DNA from: Protea cynaroides
Taxonomy: Eukaryota; Streptophyta; Magnoliopsida; Proteales; Proteaceae
NCBI GenBank assembly: GCA_028583415.1
Contig: CM053274.1
Coordinates: 124,001-188,000 of the forward strand
DNA length: 64,000 nt
Direction of reading: 5' to 3'
A model generated the notes under the pieces. The model saw nothing but the letters and a program-made list of their open reading frames with translations. It was not told where the DNA came from and did no database searches. The position numbers and the translations under genes are program-made. Of this stretch, positions 32,889 through 42,872 are shown in pieces. Position 1 is the first letter of the stretch. Each line of letters starts with the position of its first letter.

Positions 32889-33101
32889 TCACAGGTACAC
32901 GCAGAAAGGGCACTCGCATGAAGCATCATGCTCGTCCTCCCCTGCTTGTACATCCAAAGCAGCTACACCTCCATACGCCGGAGCGTTCACATAATCGTCC
33001 ACAGTGTATCCTGCATCAACATCTAAAACAATGTGTACACAAAGGGTGAGCTCACAACACAGCTCAGTAAGACAATCAGACAGTTTCACAATATTATGCA
33101 T
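32889..33101 (-). CDS. Conserved Cys-rich LTR peptide, solo LTR copy
   Basis: Open from an ATG at 33101 (MHNIVKLSDCLTELCC) through the conserved block to a stop at 32889; only the last 34 codons (VNAPAYGG to CECPFCVYL) are shared with other families. It is nearly identical to the copy in LTR A2. Function unknown; may be the last exon of a spliced LTR transcript. Confidence 0.4.
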   Translation of the reverse strand: MHNIVKLSDCLTELCCELTLCVHIVLDVDAGYTVDDYVNAPAYGGVAALDVQAGEDEHDASCECPFCVYL

Positions 33102-34631
33102 GAGTAACAATCAATTTATGCTGTGGTATGGTTTTATGTTTGCAATGTGCTATAGAAAGGTTTGGTGGCCCCCGCACCTCTATACACGAGTGTGTGGCAT
33201 CGCACAGTAGATCACACTACCACCAACCCACATGCACCCATCATGGAATAGAGATAGAGCTAAGGTATACCCGCACCTCCCCTGATACTCTACCCATACC
33301 AGTACCTATGCCCCTACTGGCCAGGGCTCGCAAACTGGGTCGCAACTAACCAATCCTATATGTCAACAATGTATGCTCTATCCCAGCACAGCCGTCTACG
33401 GCATAGAGATAGAGCTAGAGAGTGCAGGCCGGGCTGGAGACCACAATACCTCACTTCCCCCTAATACCCTATCCGCAACTAACCCACTAGGATAGAAACA
33501 ATAGGCAGGTAGACCCTATCCCAACATAACTCCCTATGGCATAGAGATAGAGCTAAAGCATCGTGGATAAGCCAGCATCGACTCGGAATCCTCAGTACCA
33601 CATAACAATGGCCCGGACAACATCAATATCGGAGACCACCGTACCACGACCTTCCCCTGATACCCCACCCGTACCAAGCATGTTAAGACAGAATACTACA
33701 AAAAGGTGCCAGTGTGAAGAGCGATCCCAGGCCCATGCCCCACTCCACACACTAACGAAAACAATCACATGCCTAACAATCACATCCTATCAATGCATGA
33801 ACAGTAATAATAACTGAAACTAAAAGAATGGCATGTGAATATGCACAAACATCACATCATAGATATTCAATGATTAACAACGATTTACTTCCATTAATTA
33901 TTAGGTTTAGGTCAGATTCCCTTACCTGACGCTCGTTTGATCACTTGCTCCACGTCGCAAGATCCAAACGATAAGTCACAAAGTCCTACATAATATTAGG
34001 GTTTCATTAGAATATATTGTTTAGGGTTTAATGTTGGTCGGAAACCAACATAGATCACAACTACCCTCACAGAGCAGACCGGTGGCATGTACCGGTCGCA
34101 GCTCTGTGGGAAAGACTGGCGACCGGTATGGTCAGTCGGTCCCCCACAGATAACCTCCCGAGAGGTAGCGGTCGCAACATACCGGTCGCACTATGTGCAA
34201 CCGGTATGTCACCGGAAGACCATACATGGGTTTTTCGACTGCCGACGATCATCCTCCATGGATTTTCAGGGTTTCTCCTATCCATTTTAAGTCTAGGCTT
34301 TGAGTTAGAGTTATCCCCAATTCTTTCAAGTCTCGTTTCGATGAATAGCATCTCGAAACTCGAATCTAGGGTTGACGGCAACTTAGGGTTTATTGGCCAA
34401 TTTAGGGTTTTAGATCAATACCTATTTTGCATGGTATTGATCCATCCACACAACTAACATAGGGTAAGAAGAGGGATTCAAACACTTACCGTTGACAGGC
34501 GTAGCGTGAGCTTCGTCGAACGGTAATGGCGGCTCCTTCTTCTTCCTCCTAGCTCCTTCTCCTTTTCCACCTCTTTCTCTTCTCTAGGGTTTGCGAGAGA
34601 CAATGGAAATGATTTGAGGAGGCTTAAGGGT

Positions 34632-34642
34632 GTATTTATAGG
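34632..34642 (-). promoter_or_regulatory. TATA box of solo LTR A3
   Basis: Sense CCTATAAATAC, as in LTRs A1 and A2. A solo LTR with a complete promoter could still start transcription into its surroundings. Confidence 0.65.
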
Positions 34643-36281
34643 CTAAAAATAGGGTTTAGTAACCCTACTAGGATTAGGAAACTTCTAGGATTTGAAATCA
34701 GGAAAGCGGGACCCGCAGAGACCAATTTCCAAATTCCCTCACATAGCTGTGCAGGCCATACCGGTCGACCGGTACCAAGACCGGTACCATCGATCGGTAT
34801 ACCTAAAATCAGGTATAATTGGTCGACTTCGGTCCGATTTTGTACCTGTTTGTTATCCGCTTACCCCGTCTGGCCCGGTGATGATCGGAAGACCTGTCAC
34901 GACACAAAACCAAGGTTTGACCGGGTTTTTCAGAGTGTGGGTCTTACACCTTAGGTTAGATATTGATGAGAGTGTGATCTCGGAGAAACCCAAACCATCA
35001 ACCCATTGTTAGGTTTTCATGGAAAACCATAGGAGAATGCATGAAAGCTATTTAGGTGGATGATTCATGGTTCCAAACCATGGAATGAAGGTTGAATGGA
35101 ATGTAGGAGCAATCCATAGGATCCCAAGCACGAAGAATGGATTAAAAGAGGGAAATTGACCAAAGTACATCGAGGGTCGTACCGAGGGTCGATGACCATC
35201 CGACCCTAGGTGATCCTAACTATCGACCCTCAGTGTTCGGGAAGTTCAGAGTTTGAAGAGGGTCGCACCCAGGGTCGATCATGACTCCGACCCTACTTCC
35301 GACCCTCAGTTAATAGAATGGTTTTTAAATTCCGAATAAATTCTAATTAAAATTTATCAACTTTGTTAGGTCTTCTAGCAATACAATAACAATATAAAGG
35401 TGATTATAAAGTTTGGAAAAGTATCTATTAGCAAACTAAGGTGAGGAAACAAAATTCTAAACTAATTGGTTAATAACAAACTATTTTTCATTTTCTTGAG
35501 TCCAATGCCATGCTTGATTCTATGCGAATACATTTGTAATGTGCATACAACATGTCATCCAATATTTCTATTATTTGTTCATGCATATTTATTTTATTGT
35601 TTATAACATGATGATGATGATAATGATAGGAATAGGCATGTGATTTTATGTGTGTTGTTGGTATACTCGATGCGAGCGAGTATCATGGGAGGTGTGATGA
35701 GAACGTCAATAAAGGTTAACCTTTCGTGGGTCTCAGCACTTTAGCTCTATCTCTAACTCAAGTCTTGTGTATTAACATTGTCGTATCGCCATTACTTTAG
35801 CAAAACTATTATGTCGTAGAGTATCAGGGGAGGTGGTCTCGGTCCTTGTAGTCTCTGACTCTACCGGGGGGCCTTAGCTCTATCTCTATGGACATTCTGA
35901 GGGATGCAAGGGTGAGGCCTTGGATAGACTTTTGGAAATAGGATTGGTTAGTTGCGAGCCCAGTTTGCAGCCCTCGCCAACAGGGGCTTACGTGTTGGTA
36001 TGGCACTATATAGCAATAAACGTTAACCTTTGTTATATAATGTTCATGATTGGGTGCTTGTGAGTCGACGATAAACGTTACCTTCGGGCGGCGTCACACA
36101 CTTGTGTATAGAGGCGGGGTCAATAAATGTGACCTTTGACTACCTAAACCTTTCTATTGCATATTAAAAACTTTAAACCAGACCAAAGAGATGAATTGAT
36201 TGCATGCATATGTAATGTTGCATTTTTTGTTTACTCACTGAGCCATGATGTGTGCTCACCCCCTCGACGTCGAATATTTTA

Positions 36282-36416
36282 GTTGATGATGCAGGTTATA
36301 CCGTTGAAGACTATATGAATGCTCCAGCATACGGGAATGTAGCGACGATGGAAGCTGAAGCTGAAGTAGATACACATGACTCCTCTTGCGAGTGCAATTC
36401 ATGTGTATTTGATTAG
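36282..36416 (+). CDS. Conserved Cys-rich LTR peptide, B1 5' LTR
   Basis: Follows acceptor-like GTTGATGATGCAG|G. The block reads YTVEDYMNAPAYGN, an acidic middle (MEAEAEVD) and HDSSCECNSCVFD and a stop; the ATG at 36315 gives 33 residues. Upstream the frame closes at a TGA at 36246 with no other ATG, so here the peptide must start at that Met or be part of a spliced exon. The 3' LTR copy (42485-42586) is also open. Confidence 0.4.
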   Translation, partial: VDDAGYTVEDYMNAPAYGNVATMEAEAEVDTHDSSCECNSCVFD

Positions 36417-36705
36417 ATATTTTCTTAGTTTCTTTATTTGGATTTAATAAAGACATGTATTTGATATTTATTTATGTCTCAGTTGATACAAAATAATTTT
36501 CTATTTAAATATTAATATCACAGTAGATTCTCTGTTCATTTTATTATAAGACTTCCGCTATTGTATACTTACTCTGATTGTGATTATGGATGTATGGGAG
36601 TTTAGATAACACGGATATAGCCTACTCGAGATCCTGGTTGAACCGTTCGTTTGCTAGCGGTTCATCACACCATTTTATACAGTACGGAATTTGGGTGTGA
36701 CAACT

Positions 36706-36716
36706 TGGTATCAGAG
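36706..36716 (+). other. Primer-binding site, element B1
   Basis: TGGTATCAGAG, four bases after the LTR, followed by GATC rather than the usual CT. Confidence 0.88.
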
Positions 36717-36984
36717 GATCTCAGGCCTTGTCCGCTGAACTAACATACATTTGAGACAATTGTGAACTGAGATAGGATAAAAGTAAAAAAAAATTGTAAT
36801 TTTAACACACTATAAGCACCAGTGGTGGTTGAGACCAAATTTAAAAAGAGAATAATGCATCTATTAAAGGGAAAACAAATTACATACAATGAGAGAGAGA
36901 AACAAAACGTATATACATAACTAAAGTAGAGTACAGTCCACAACCCGGATAGTTACTCTGTAGTACAAGGAAAATAAAGTACAA

Positions 36985-38343
36985 TCAAGAAGCTGGAGGT
37001 GAAGGAGGAGGCTGGGCTTCACGGTCTCTGTCGTAGTCCTCGGCATAGACTCTAGTCAACCAGGCTATTTAAGTCTGGATCGTTTGTAGACTAGTCGCAA
37101 GATCGGCTACCCTCCTATCAGTCGCACGCTGAACCTCTACGAGCTCTCTTATCCACGTGTCTGATATGCGCTGGGCGGCTAGCAGCTCATCCACTCTCAC
37201 ACTCTGAGCATCTAGCAACTCCTCCATCCTCAGATCAGATCTGCGCCGAGCCTGCCTGATCTCCTGCAGCATCTCCATCACATCAGAAGGTGGGCGTGAA
37301 GGACCAGCTGCATGAGAAAGACCAGTCTTAGGTACAGGATCCGCAGCAGAAGAAGTACCCACTCCAGCCGCATGCGTAGGTGAAGGCGGTGGTATCGAGT
37401 CGACATCCATATACATACGGTCGTTATCATCGACAGGATCCACATGAGCTCTAGCAGTGGAAGCAGTAGCCTCAGCATCCGCCATCTCAATGCGAGTGTG
37501 AGGGCGTACCATCTCGTTCCTCTCCTCGTCACTAACTTGGGCAACCCGCATGCCCATCTTGCAGATAGCCTCCCAATCTTGAGGCGACGAGAAGGTCTTC
37601 TCCTGAATCTTCTCATCCACCAAGTCAACCCCCAGGCGGGTCAGAAGAACAGTAATCATGCGTCCATAGGGTAGATTACCCTTATGACCGGACAATGTAC
37701 CATTAATCATGGTCCACATGATGATGTAAGGAAGGCAGACTGGCTGTCTGGTGCAGATACTATATATTTGAAAGAGGGTCAGCTGAGAAACCCTCTCATA
37801 GTGCCCACTCTGTGGAATCAGATTATGCTGGATAATCTTGGAGAAGACCCGTGGAGCTGGACGCAGGTAACAGGCTCTCATCTGCCAGCGATCAGGTTGT
37901 AGCAGCTGATTGTCGATCTCTGCCCTCATCTCCATGGAAACAAACTGGGGCTCTCCAGGCGCACAGTACACCATGGGGCCATCATAAGGAATGCCCAGTA
38001 GATCGGCCAGTTGCCGATAGTCAAATGAAATGTGCACCCCTTTAACATAGCTGGTGATGCGGAACTCTTGACCCCGCTCAACGTCAATGTAATTCCCCAC
38101 CACCTGGAGATTACAATAGAACTGGCGCACCAAATCCGGACATGTGCACACGTCGTAAGTGATGACAAGGAGTGACCCCATATCACCAAATGCTCTCTCT
38201 ACGTTGAACAAGGCTAGCTCAGTCAAGTTCACCAAACGACCACCCTCTACTTTCTTACGAGCATAGTCGGCATACTGTGCCTCGGCTTCATTCGAGCGGA
38301 AGTGAAGCAGATCTCGAACTCTGGGTATCTTGGTACGAGGCAT
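36985..38343 (-). pseudogene. Antisense gene of element B1, best-preserved copy (one stop)
   Basis: About 452 codons from ATG at 38343 to a stop at 36985, broken only by one TAA at 37069. The N-terminal domain (LALFNVERAFGDMGSLLVIT, CPDLVRQFYCNLQVVGNYID, YRQLADLLGIPYDGPMVYC) resembles the family annotated as 'putative plant transposon protein'. The middle (TRQPVCLPYIIMWTMINGTL, NLPYGRMITVLLTRLGVDLV) is followed by an Ala/Asp-rich linker and repeats of about 14 residues (MEELLDAQ, VDELLAAQ). No catalytic motif is visible. It runs against gag-pol between LTR and gag, 5 bases from a splice acceptor. Confidence 0.8.
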
Positions 38344-38348
38344 GGTAT

Positions 38349-38772
38349 CTGCGGATAAGAAAGAAAAAGGGAGACAAGGAGTTAATAGGATAAAAATCCA
38401 AAATTTAACATTTTAACGACGTAAATTGGCCAAAAGCCTCACTTTTCACCCATACACGTAGGTTCCAACAAAGCCTACGACACTCACACAGTAGGAAATT
38501 GGAACTAACGAAGATCCATTTGAAGAAATTTCAAGAAATCAAAAAATTTCGACAAATTAGGGCAAACGAGCAAAAATCCAAGTTTCTCGATAACCAACCG
38601 ATGAAACTCAAAAATTTTTGAGGGCTTTCGTTCCTTGAGACACCAATAACAAAAGCCCCCAATAAAAATCGAATTTTTACGGTTAGAAAAAGATTAATTT
38701 GAAGAATACCAATTAAATGAGCAAAAACCTAGAAAAGAAAACCTAGAAACAGGTAAAAATGGGAGAACATAC
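38349..38772 (-). other. Predicted 5' UTR intron of the antisense gene, element B1
   Basis: Sense donor TCCATACAG|GTATGTTCTC at 38772 and acceptor CTTTCTTATCCGCAG| ending at 38349, 424 nt, T-rich with a pyrimidine tract at the acceptor. The ATG lies 5 bases downstream. Confidence 0.65.
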
Positions 38773-38930
38773 CTGTATGGATGACATGGACGTCGAAACC
38801 CAGACTCGCACCAACCAAAAACAGCGGAGTGGCACTATAGCAACTCCGAGGGGAGAGACGAGTCAAAACGGGAGGGAAATAATAAGAAATGACCCAAAAT
38901 CCGATCTTAAAAGTCTGATTTTTGGTCTGA

Positions 38931-39136
38931 GGGTCGGACAATTCGACGAGAACCATCGACCCTCGAATCGACCCTCCCATCGACCCACGGCTCTCGGGAA
39001 TCTGACAGAAAACTAAGGGTCGGAACTGAGGGTCGGACACCCATCTACCCTCACATCGACCCTCAGCTCTCGGGAAGAACAGGTTATTCCCAGGGTCGGA
39101 TACTAAGGGTCGGACATACCATCGACCCTCACCATC
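38931..39136. promoter_or_regulatory. GGGTCG/CGACCC motif cluster, element B1
   Basis: Ten GGGTCG or CGACCC hexamers in about 200 bp, upstream of the antisense gene's first exon and of the integrase ORF. The same hexamers form two clusters in this element's LTRs. Confidence 0.6.
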
Positions 39137-39262
39137 AAACCTGCATAGAAAAGATAGTATTTTTTTCATAAAATGAATTGAAATTTAAAAGTTTACATCG
39201 GTTAATGTGCCTACATGGAGTATCAATGATGTTCTCACTTATTTTGATTATTTTCAGGCAGT

Positions 39263-40597
39263 ATGGACATTAGAGACCGACTGATGAAAGAAGCCCATAC
39301 CACCATCTATTCGATACATTGCGGAAGTAAAAAAATGTATCATGATCTAAAGAAACTATATTGGTGGAGGGGATTGAAAGCAGATGTAGCCAAGTTCGTG
39401 TCTCAATGCCTAAATTGTCAGAAAGTAAAGGCTGAACGACAAAGACCCGCAGGACTGTTACAGCCGTTACCGGAACCAGCATGGGAATGGGACTGCATCA
39501 CTATGGACTTTGTCATGGAATTACCACTGACTCCTCGAGTAGTTGACGCAGTTTGGGTGATTGTGGACCGTCTGACAAAAATAGCTCGCTTCATACCTAT
39601 ACGACCTCAGTATACTATGGAAAGGTTAGCAAAGCTGTATGTGGATAATATTATTCGATTACACAGTGTACCAGAGAGCATTGTATCCGATAGAGATCCA
39701 CGATTTACTTCCAAGTTTTGGGAGGGATTGCAAAAGGCTATGGGTACAACATTGAAGTTCAGTACTGCATTCCACCTACAGACAGACGGACAATCAGAGT
39801 GTACAATTCAGATTCTAGAAGATATGCCACGAGCATGTGTAATTGATTTCAAAGGATCATTGGATGAAAAGTTATCATTGATCGAGTTCGCGTATAACAA
39901 TAGCTATCAGACTACTATACAGATGTCACCATATGAAGCACTGTATGGCAGAAAGTGTCGAACTCCTTTGTTTTGGAATGAAGTCGGAGAACGTAGTATT
40001 GTTGGACCAGAGTTTGTTGAAGAGACTTGCCGAGTGGCTGACATTATCAAGGAAAGAGTGAGAACGGCTCAGATCCGTCATAAGCAATATGCAGATACTC
40101 GACGCAGAGATCTGGAGTTCGCTGTAGTTGATAAAGTATTTTTGAAGGTATCGCCTATGCGAGGATTGAAAAGGTTCGGACAGAAAGGGAAACTAAGTCC
40201 AAGATATGTCAGGCCGTATGACATTTTAGTTAAGCGTGGTAAAGTGGCTTTTCAGTTAGCACTACCACCATCTATGTCGAGTGTACATGACGTATTTCAC
40301 ATTTCTCTATTGAAGAAGTATGTCAAGGATCCAACGCACGTGTTGATAGTAGATTTAGTAGAATTGACTGATGATTTGACATTTGAAGTAACACCCACAG
40401 AAATCACCCGCCGAAAGGTTCAATGTCTATGCAACCAAGATATCTATTATGTTAAGGTCACATGGAAAAGTAGAGACAAGGAAGAAATTACATGGGAAGA
40501 AGAAAATGCTATGCGAAAGCAATACCCGCACTTATTTGATTCAGAAGGTACGTATAATTTCGAGGACAAAATTTTTATAAGTAGGGGGGAGTTGTAA
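39263..40597 (+). CDS. Intact integrase with chromodomain, element B1
   Basis: 444 codons from ATG at 39263 to a TAA that lies in the first bases of the 3' LTR (TGTAA). It has the zinc-binding region (YWWRGLKADVAKFVSQCLNC), the core residues of D,D(35)E (ITMDFV, SDRDPRFTSKFW, QSECTIQ), a GPY-like segment (LSPRYVRPYDILV) and a chromodomain (VTWKSRDKEEITWEEENAM). The ATG was an internal Met of pol and now lies a few bases after TTATTTTCAG because of the deletion. It catalyses cDNA joining to the genome in the family. It is the only long pol frame in the window without a break; whether it is expressed is unknown. Confidence 0.85.
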   Translation: MDIRDRLMKEAHTTIYSIHCGSKKMYHDLKKLYWWRGLKADVAKFVSQCLNCQKVKAERQRPAGLLQPLPEPAWEWDCITMDFVMELPLTPRVVDAVWVIVDRLTKIARFIPIRPQYTMERLAKLYVDNIIRLHSVPESIVSDRDPRFTSKFWEGLQKAMGTTLKFSTAFHLQTDGQSECTIQILEDMPRACVIDFKGSLDEKLSLIEFAYNNSYQTTIQMSPYEALYGRKCRTPLFWNEVGERSIVGPEFVEETCRVADIIKERVRTAQIRHKQYADTRRRDLEFAVVDKVFLKVSPMRGLKRFGQKGKLSPRYVRPYDILVKRGKVAFQLALPPSMSSVHDVFHISLLKKYVKDPTHVLIVDLVELTDDLTFEVTPTEITRRKVQCLCNQDIYYVKVTWKSRDKEEITWEEENAMRKQYPHLFDSEGTYNFEDKIFISRGEL

Positions 40598-40946
40598 GAC
40601 CTGTGTCAATCTAACCCGGTTTTATCACCTTGAACCAGGTTTACCTATCTTGGTCGAGTCAAATGGACCAAGGGCGTGAAGGAGATCGAGATCCCAGGTA
40701 TCAAATCGACCCAAAAACAATTAATTTAAGGGGAGGGTCGCATACCCAGCCAAGGAGGGTCGAACCTCCCAAAATAGAAAGTCAGACCCTCAGTTTTTAT
40801 GGGAGGGTTGGACAACTTAGAAAACCTAGGGTCGACGGGATCATCGACCCTCAGTTGCCTCCGAAATTGAAATTAAGAAATTTCCTAATTTTTGATTTGG
40901 ATTCTTTCCTAATCTGAAAGGGACTTATTCTAGGATGTTCCTACTC

Positions 40947-40954
40947 TATTTATA
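40947..40954 (+). promoter_or_regulatory. TATA-like box of the 3' LTR of B1
   Basis: TATTTATA followed by GGACGTCCCTAAGCC. Confidence 0.6.
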
Positions 40955-42484
40955 GGACGTCCCTAAGCCTCTTACACTCCTTTCACAACCCTAATTGAAT
41001 TGAGAGAAAGAAAAGAGAAGGAAAAGAGGAAGAAGAGAAGCAAGGAAGAGAATTTAGCCAAAAGAGAAGAGTTGCAGAGAAGGACTATTCTTCTCAGGTA
41101 TGGATACTAATTCGATGAGTTTCTACAGACCTTAGGTTAGATATTGATGAGAGTGTGATCTTGGAGAAACCCAAACCATCAAACCATGGTTAGGTTTTCA
41201 TGGAAAACCATAGGAGAATGCATGAAAGCTATTTAGGTGGATGACTCATGGTTCCAGACCATGGAATGAATGTTGAATGGAATGTAGGAGCAAGCCATAG
41301 GATCCCAAGCAAGAAGAATGGATTAAAAGAGGGAAATTGACCAAAATACACCGAGGGTCGATGACCATCTGACCCTAGGTGATCCTAACTATCGACCCTT
41401 AGTGTTCGGGAAGTTCAGAGTTTGAGGAGGGTCGCATCCAGGGTCGATCATGACTCCGACCCTACCTCCGACCCTCAGTTAATAGAATGGTTTTTAAATT
41501 CCGAATAAATTCTAATTAAATTCTATCGACTTTGTTAGGTCGTCTAGAAATACAATAACAATATAAAGGTGATTATAAAGCTTGCAAAACTATCTATTAG
41601 CAAGCTAAGGTGAGGAAACAAAACTCTAAACTAATTGGTTAATAACAAACTATTTTCCATTTTCTTGAGTCCAATGCCATGCTTGATTCTATGCGAATAC
41701 ATTTGTAATGTGCATACAACATGTCATCCAATATTTCTATTATTTGTCCATGCATATTTACTTTATTGTTTATAACATGATGATGATGACGATGATAGGA
41801 ATAGGCATGTGATTGTATGTGTGTGGTTGGTGTACTTGATGCGAGCGAGTATCAGGGGAGGTGTGATGAGAACGTCAATAAACGTTAACCTTTGGCGGGT
41901 CTCAGCACTTTTGCTCTATCTCTAACTCAAGTCTTGTGCATTAACATCGTCGTATCGCCATTACTTTAGCAGAACTATTATGTCGTAGAGTATCAGGGGA
42001 GGTCGTCTCGGTCCTTGTAGTCTCTGACTCTACCGGGGGGCCTTAGCTCTATCTCTATGGACATTCTGAGGGATGCTTGGGTGAGGCCTTGGATACACTT
42101 TTCGCATTAGGTTTGGTTAGTTGCGAACCCAGTTTGCAGCCCTCGCCAACATGGGCTTACGTGTTGGTATGGCACTATATAGAAATAAACGTTAACCTTT
42201 GTTATATAATGTTCATGATTGGGTGCTTGTGAGTCGACGATAAACGTTACTTTTGGGCGGCGTCACACACTTGTGTATAGAGGCGGGGTCAATAAACGCG
42301 ACTTTTGACTACCTAAACCTTTCTATTGCATATTGCAAACTTTAAACCAGACCAAAGATATGAATTGATTGCATGCATATGTAATGTTGCATTGTTTTGT
42401 TTACTCACTGAGCCATGATGTGTGCTTACCCCCTCGACGTCGAATATTTTACTTGATGATGCAAGTTATACCGTTGAAAACTAT

Positions 42485-42586
42485 ATGAATGCTCCAGCAT
42501 ACGAGAATGCAGCGGCGATGGAAGCTGAAGCGGAAGTAGATACACATGACTCCTCTTGCGAGTGCAACTCATGTGTATTTGATTAG
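42485..42586 (+). CDS. Conserved Cys-rich LTR peptide, B1 3' LTR
   Basis: 34 codons with stop: MNAPAYEN, acidic middle and HDSSCECNSCVFD. Same length as in the 5' LTR with a few substitutions. Confidence 0.35.
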   Translation: MNAPAYENAAAMEAEAEVDTHDSSCECNSCVFD

Positions 42587-42872
42587 ATATTTTCTTAGTT
42601 TCTTTATTTGGATTTAACAAAGACATGTATTTGATATTTATTTATGTCTCAGATGATACAAAATAATTTGCTATTTAAATATTAATATCACAGTAGATTC
42701 TCGGTTCATTTTATTATAAGACTTCCGCTATTGTGTATTTACTCTGATTGTGATTATGGATCTATGGGAGTTTAGATAATACGGACATAGCCTACTCGAG
42801 ATCCTGGTTGAACCGTTGGTTTGCTAGCGGTTCATCACACCATTCTGAACAGTACGGAATTGGGGTGTGACA

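Larger units (their letters stand above)
32600..34948 (-). repeat. Solo LTR A3 (family A) with TSD CCTTA
   Basis: 2,349 bp, starting TGTCACACCCC and ending GTCTTACA on the plus strand, closely matching LTR A2. Flanked by exact 5-bp duplications CCTTA (32595-32599, 34949-34953). Removing it restores the B1 LTR sequence seen at 41111-41140. A lone LTR with a duplication is the known outcome of recombination between the two LTRs of a full element. Confidence 0.95.
32048..36702 (+). repeat. 5' LTR of element B1, interrupted by a solo LTR
   Basis: TGTAAGACC at 32048 to GGTGTGACA at 36702; about 2,301 bp once the solo LTR and one duplication copy are removed. GGGTCG clusters lie in U3 (32185-32325) and in the intron-like part (35165-35305). 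It carries AATAAACGTTAACC-type motifs (near 35708, 36007, 36068, 36120) not seen in the E, F or H LTRs, and an intact peptide block (36282-36416). Confidence 0.92.
32048..42872 (+). mobile_element. Element B1: Tekay derivative with antisense gene and integrase only
   Basis: 5' LTR 32048-36702 (with an inserted solo LTR), primer site 36706, antisense gene 36985-38343, integrase 39263-40597, 3' LTR 40593-42872. Gag, protease, RT and RNase H are missing through one deletion whose junction lies just after TTATTTTCAG near 39257. Flanks ACATG and ACACG are an imperfect 5-bp duplication. The LTRs differ by several percent by eye, yet integrase is open throughout. Confidence 0.9.
40593..42872 (+). 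repeat. 3' LTR of element B1
   Basis: 2,280 bp, TGTAAGACC to GGTGTGACA, after the polypurine tract AAGTAGGGGGGAGT. TATA-like box at 40947-40954. GGGTCG clusters near 40735-40860 and 41350-41480. AATAAACGTTAACC motifs near 41878 and 42184. Peptide block open at 42485-42586 although the acceptor-like site has changed to GATGCAAG. Confidence 0.93.

Noticed and set aside
37278..37628. Second 116-codon frame in the antisense gene region of B1, with a counterpart at 62271-62606
   Set aside because: Shadow frame of the antisense gene; arginine/leucine-rich composition follows from the codons of the real frame.
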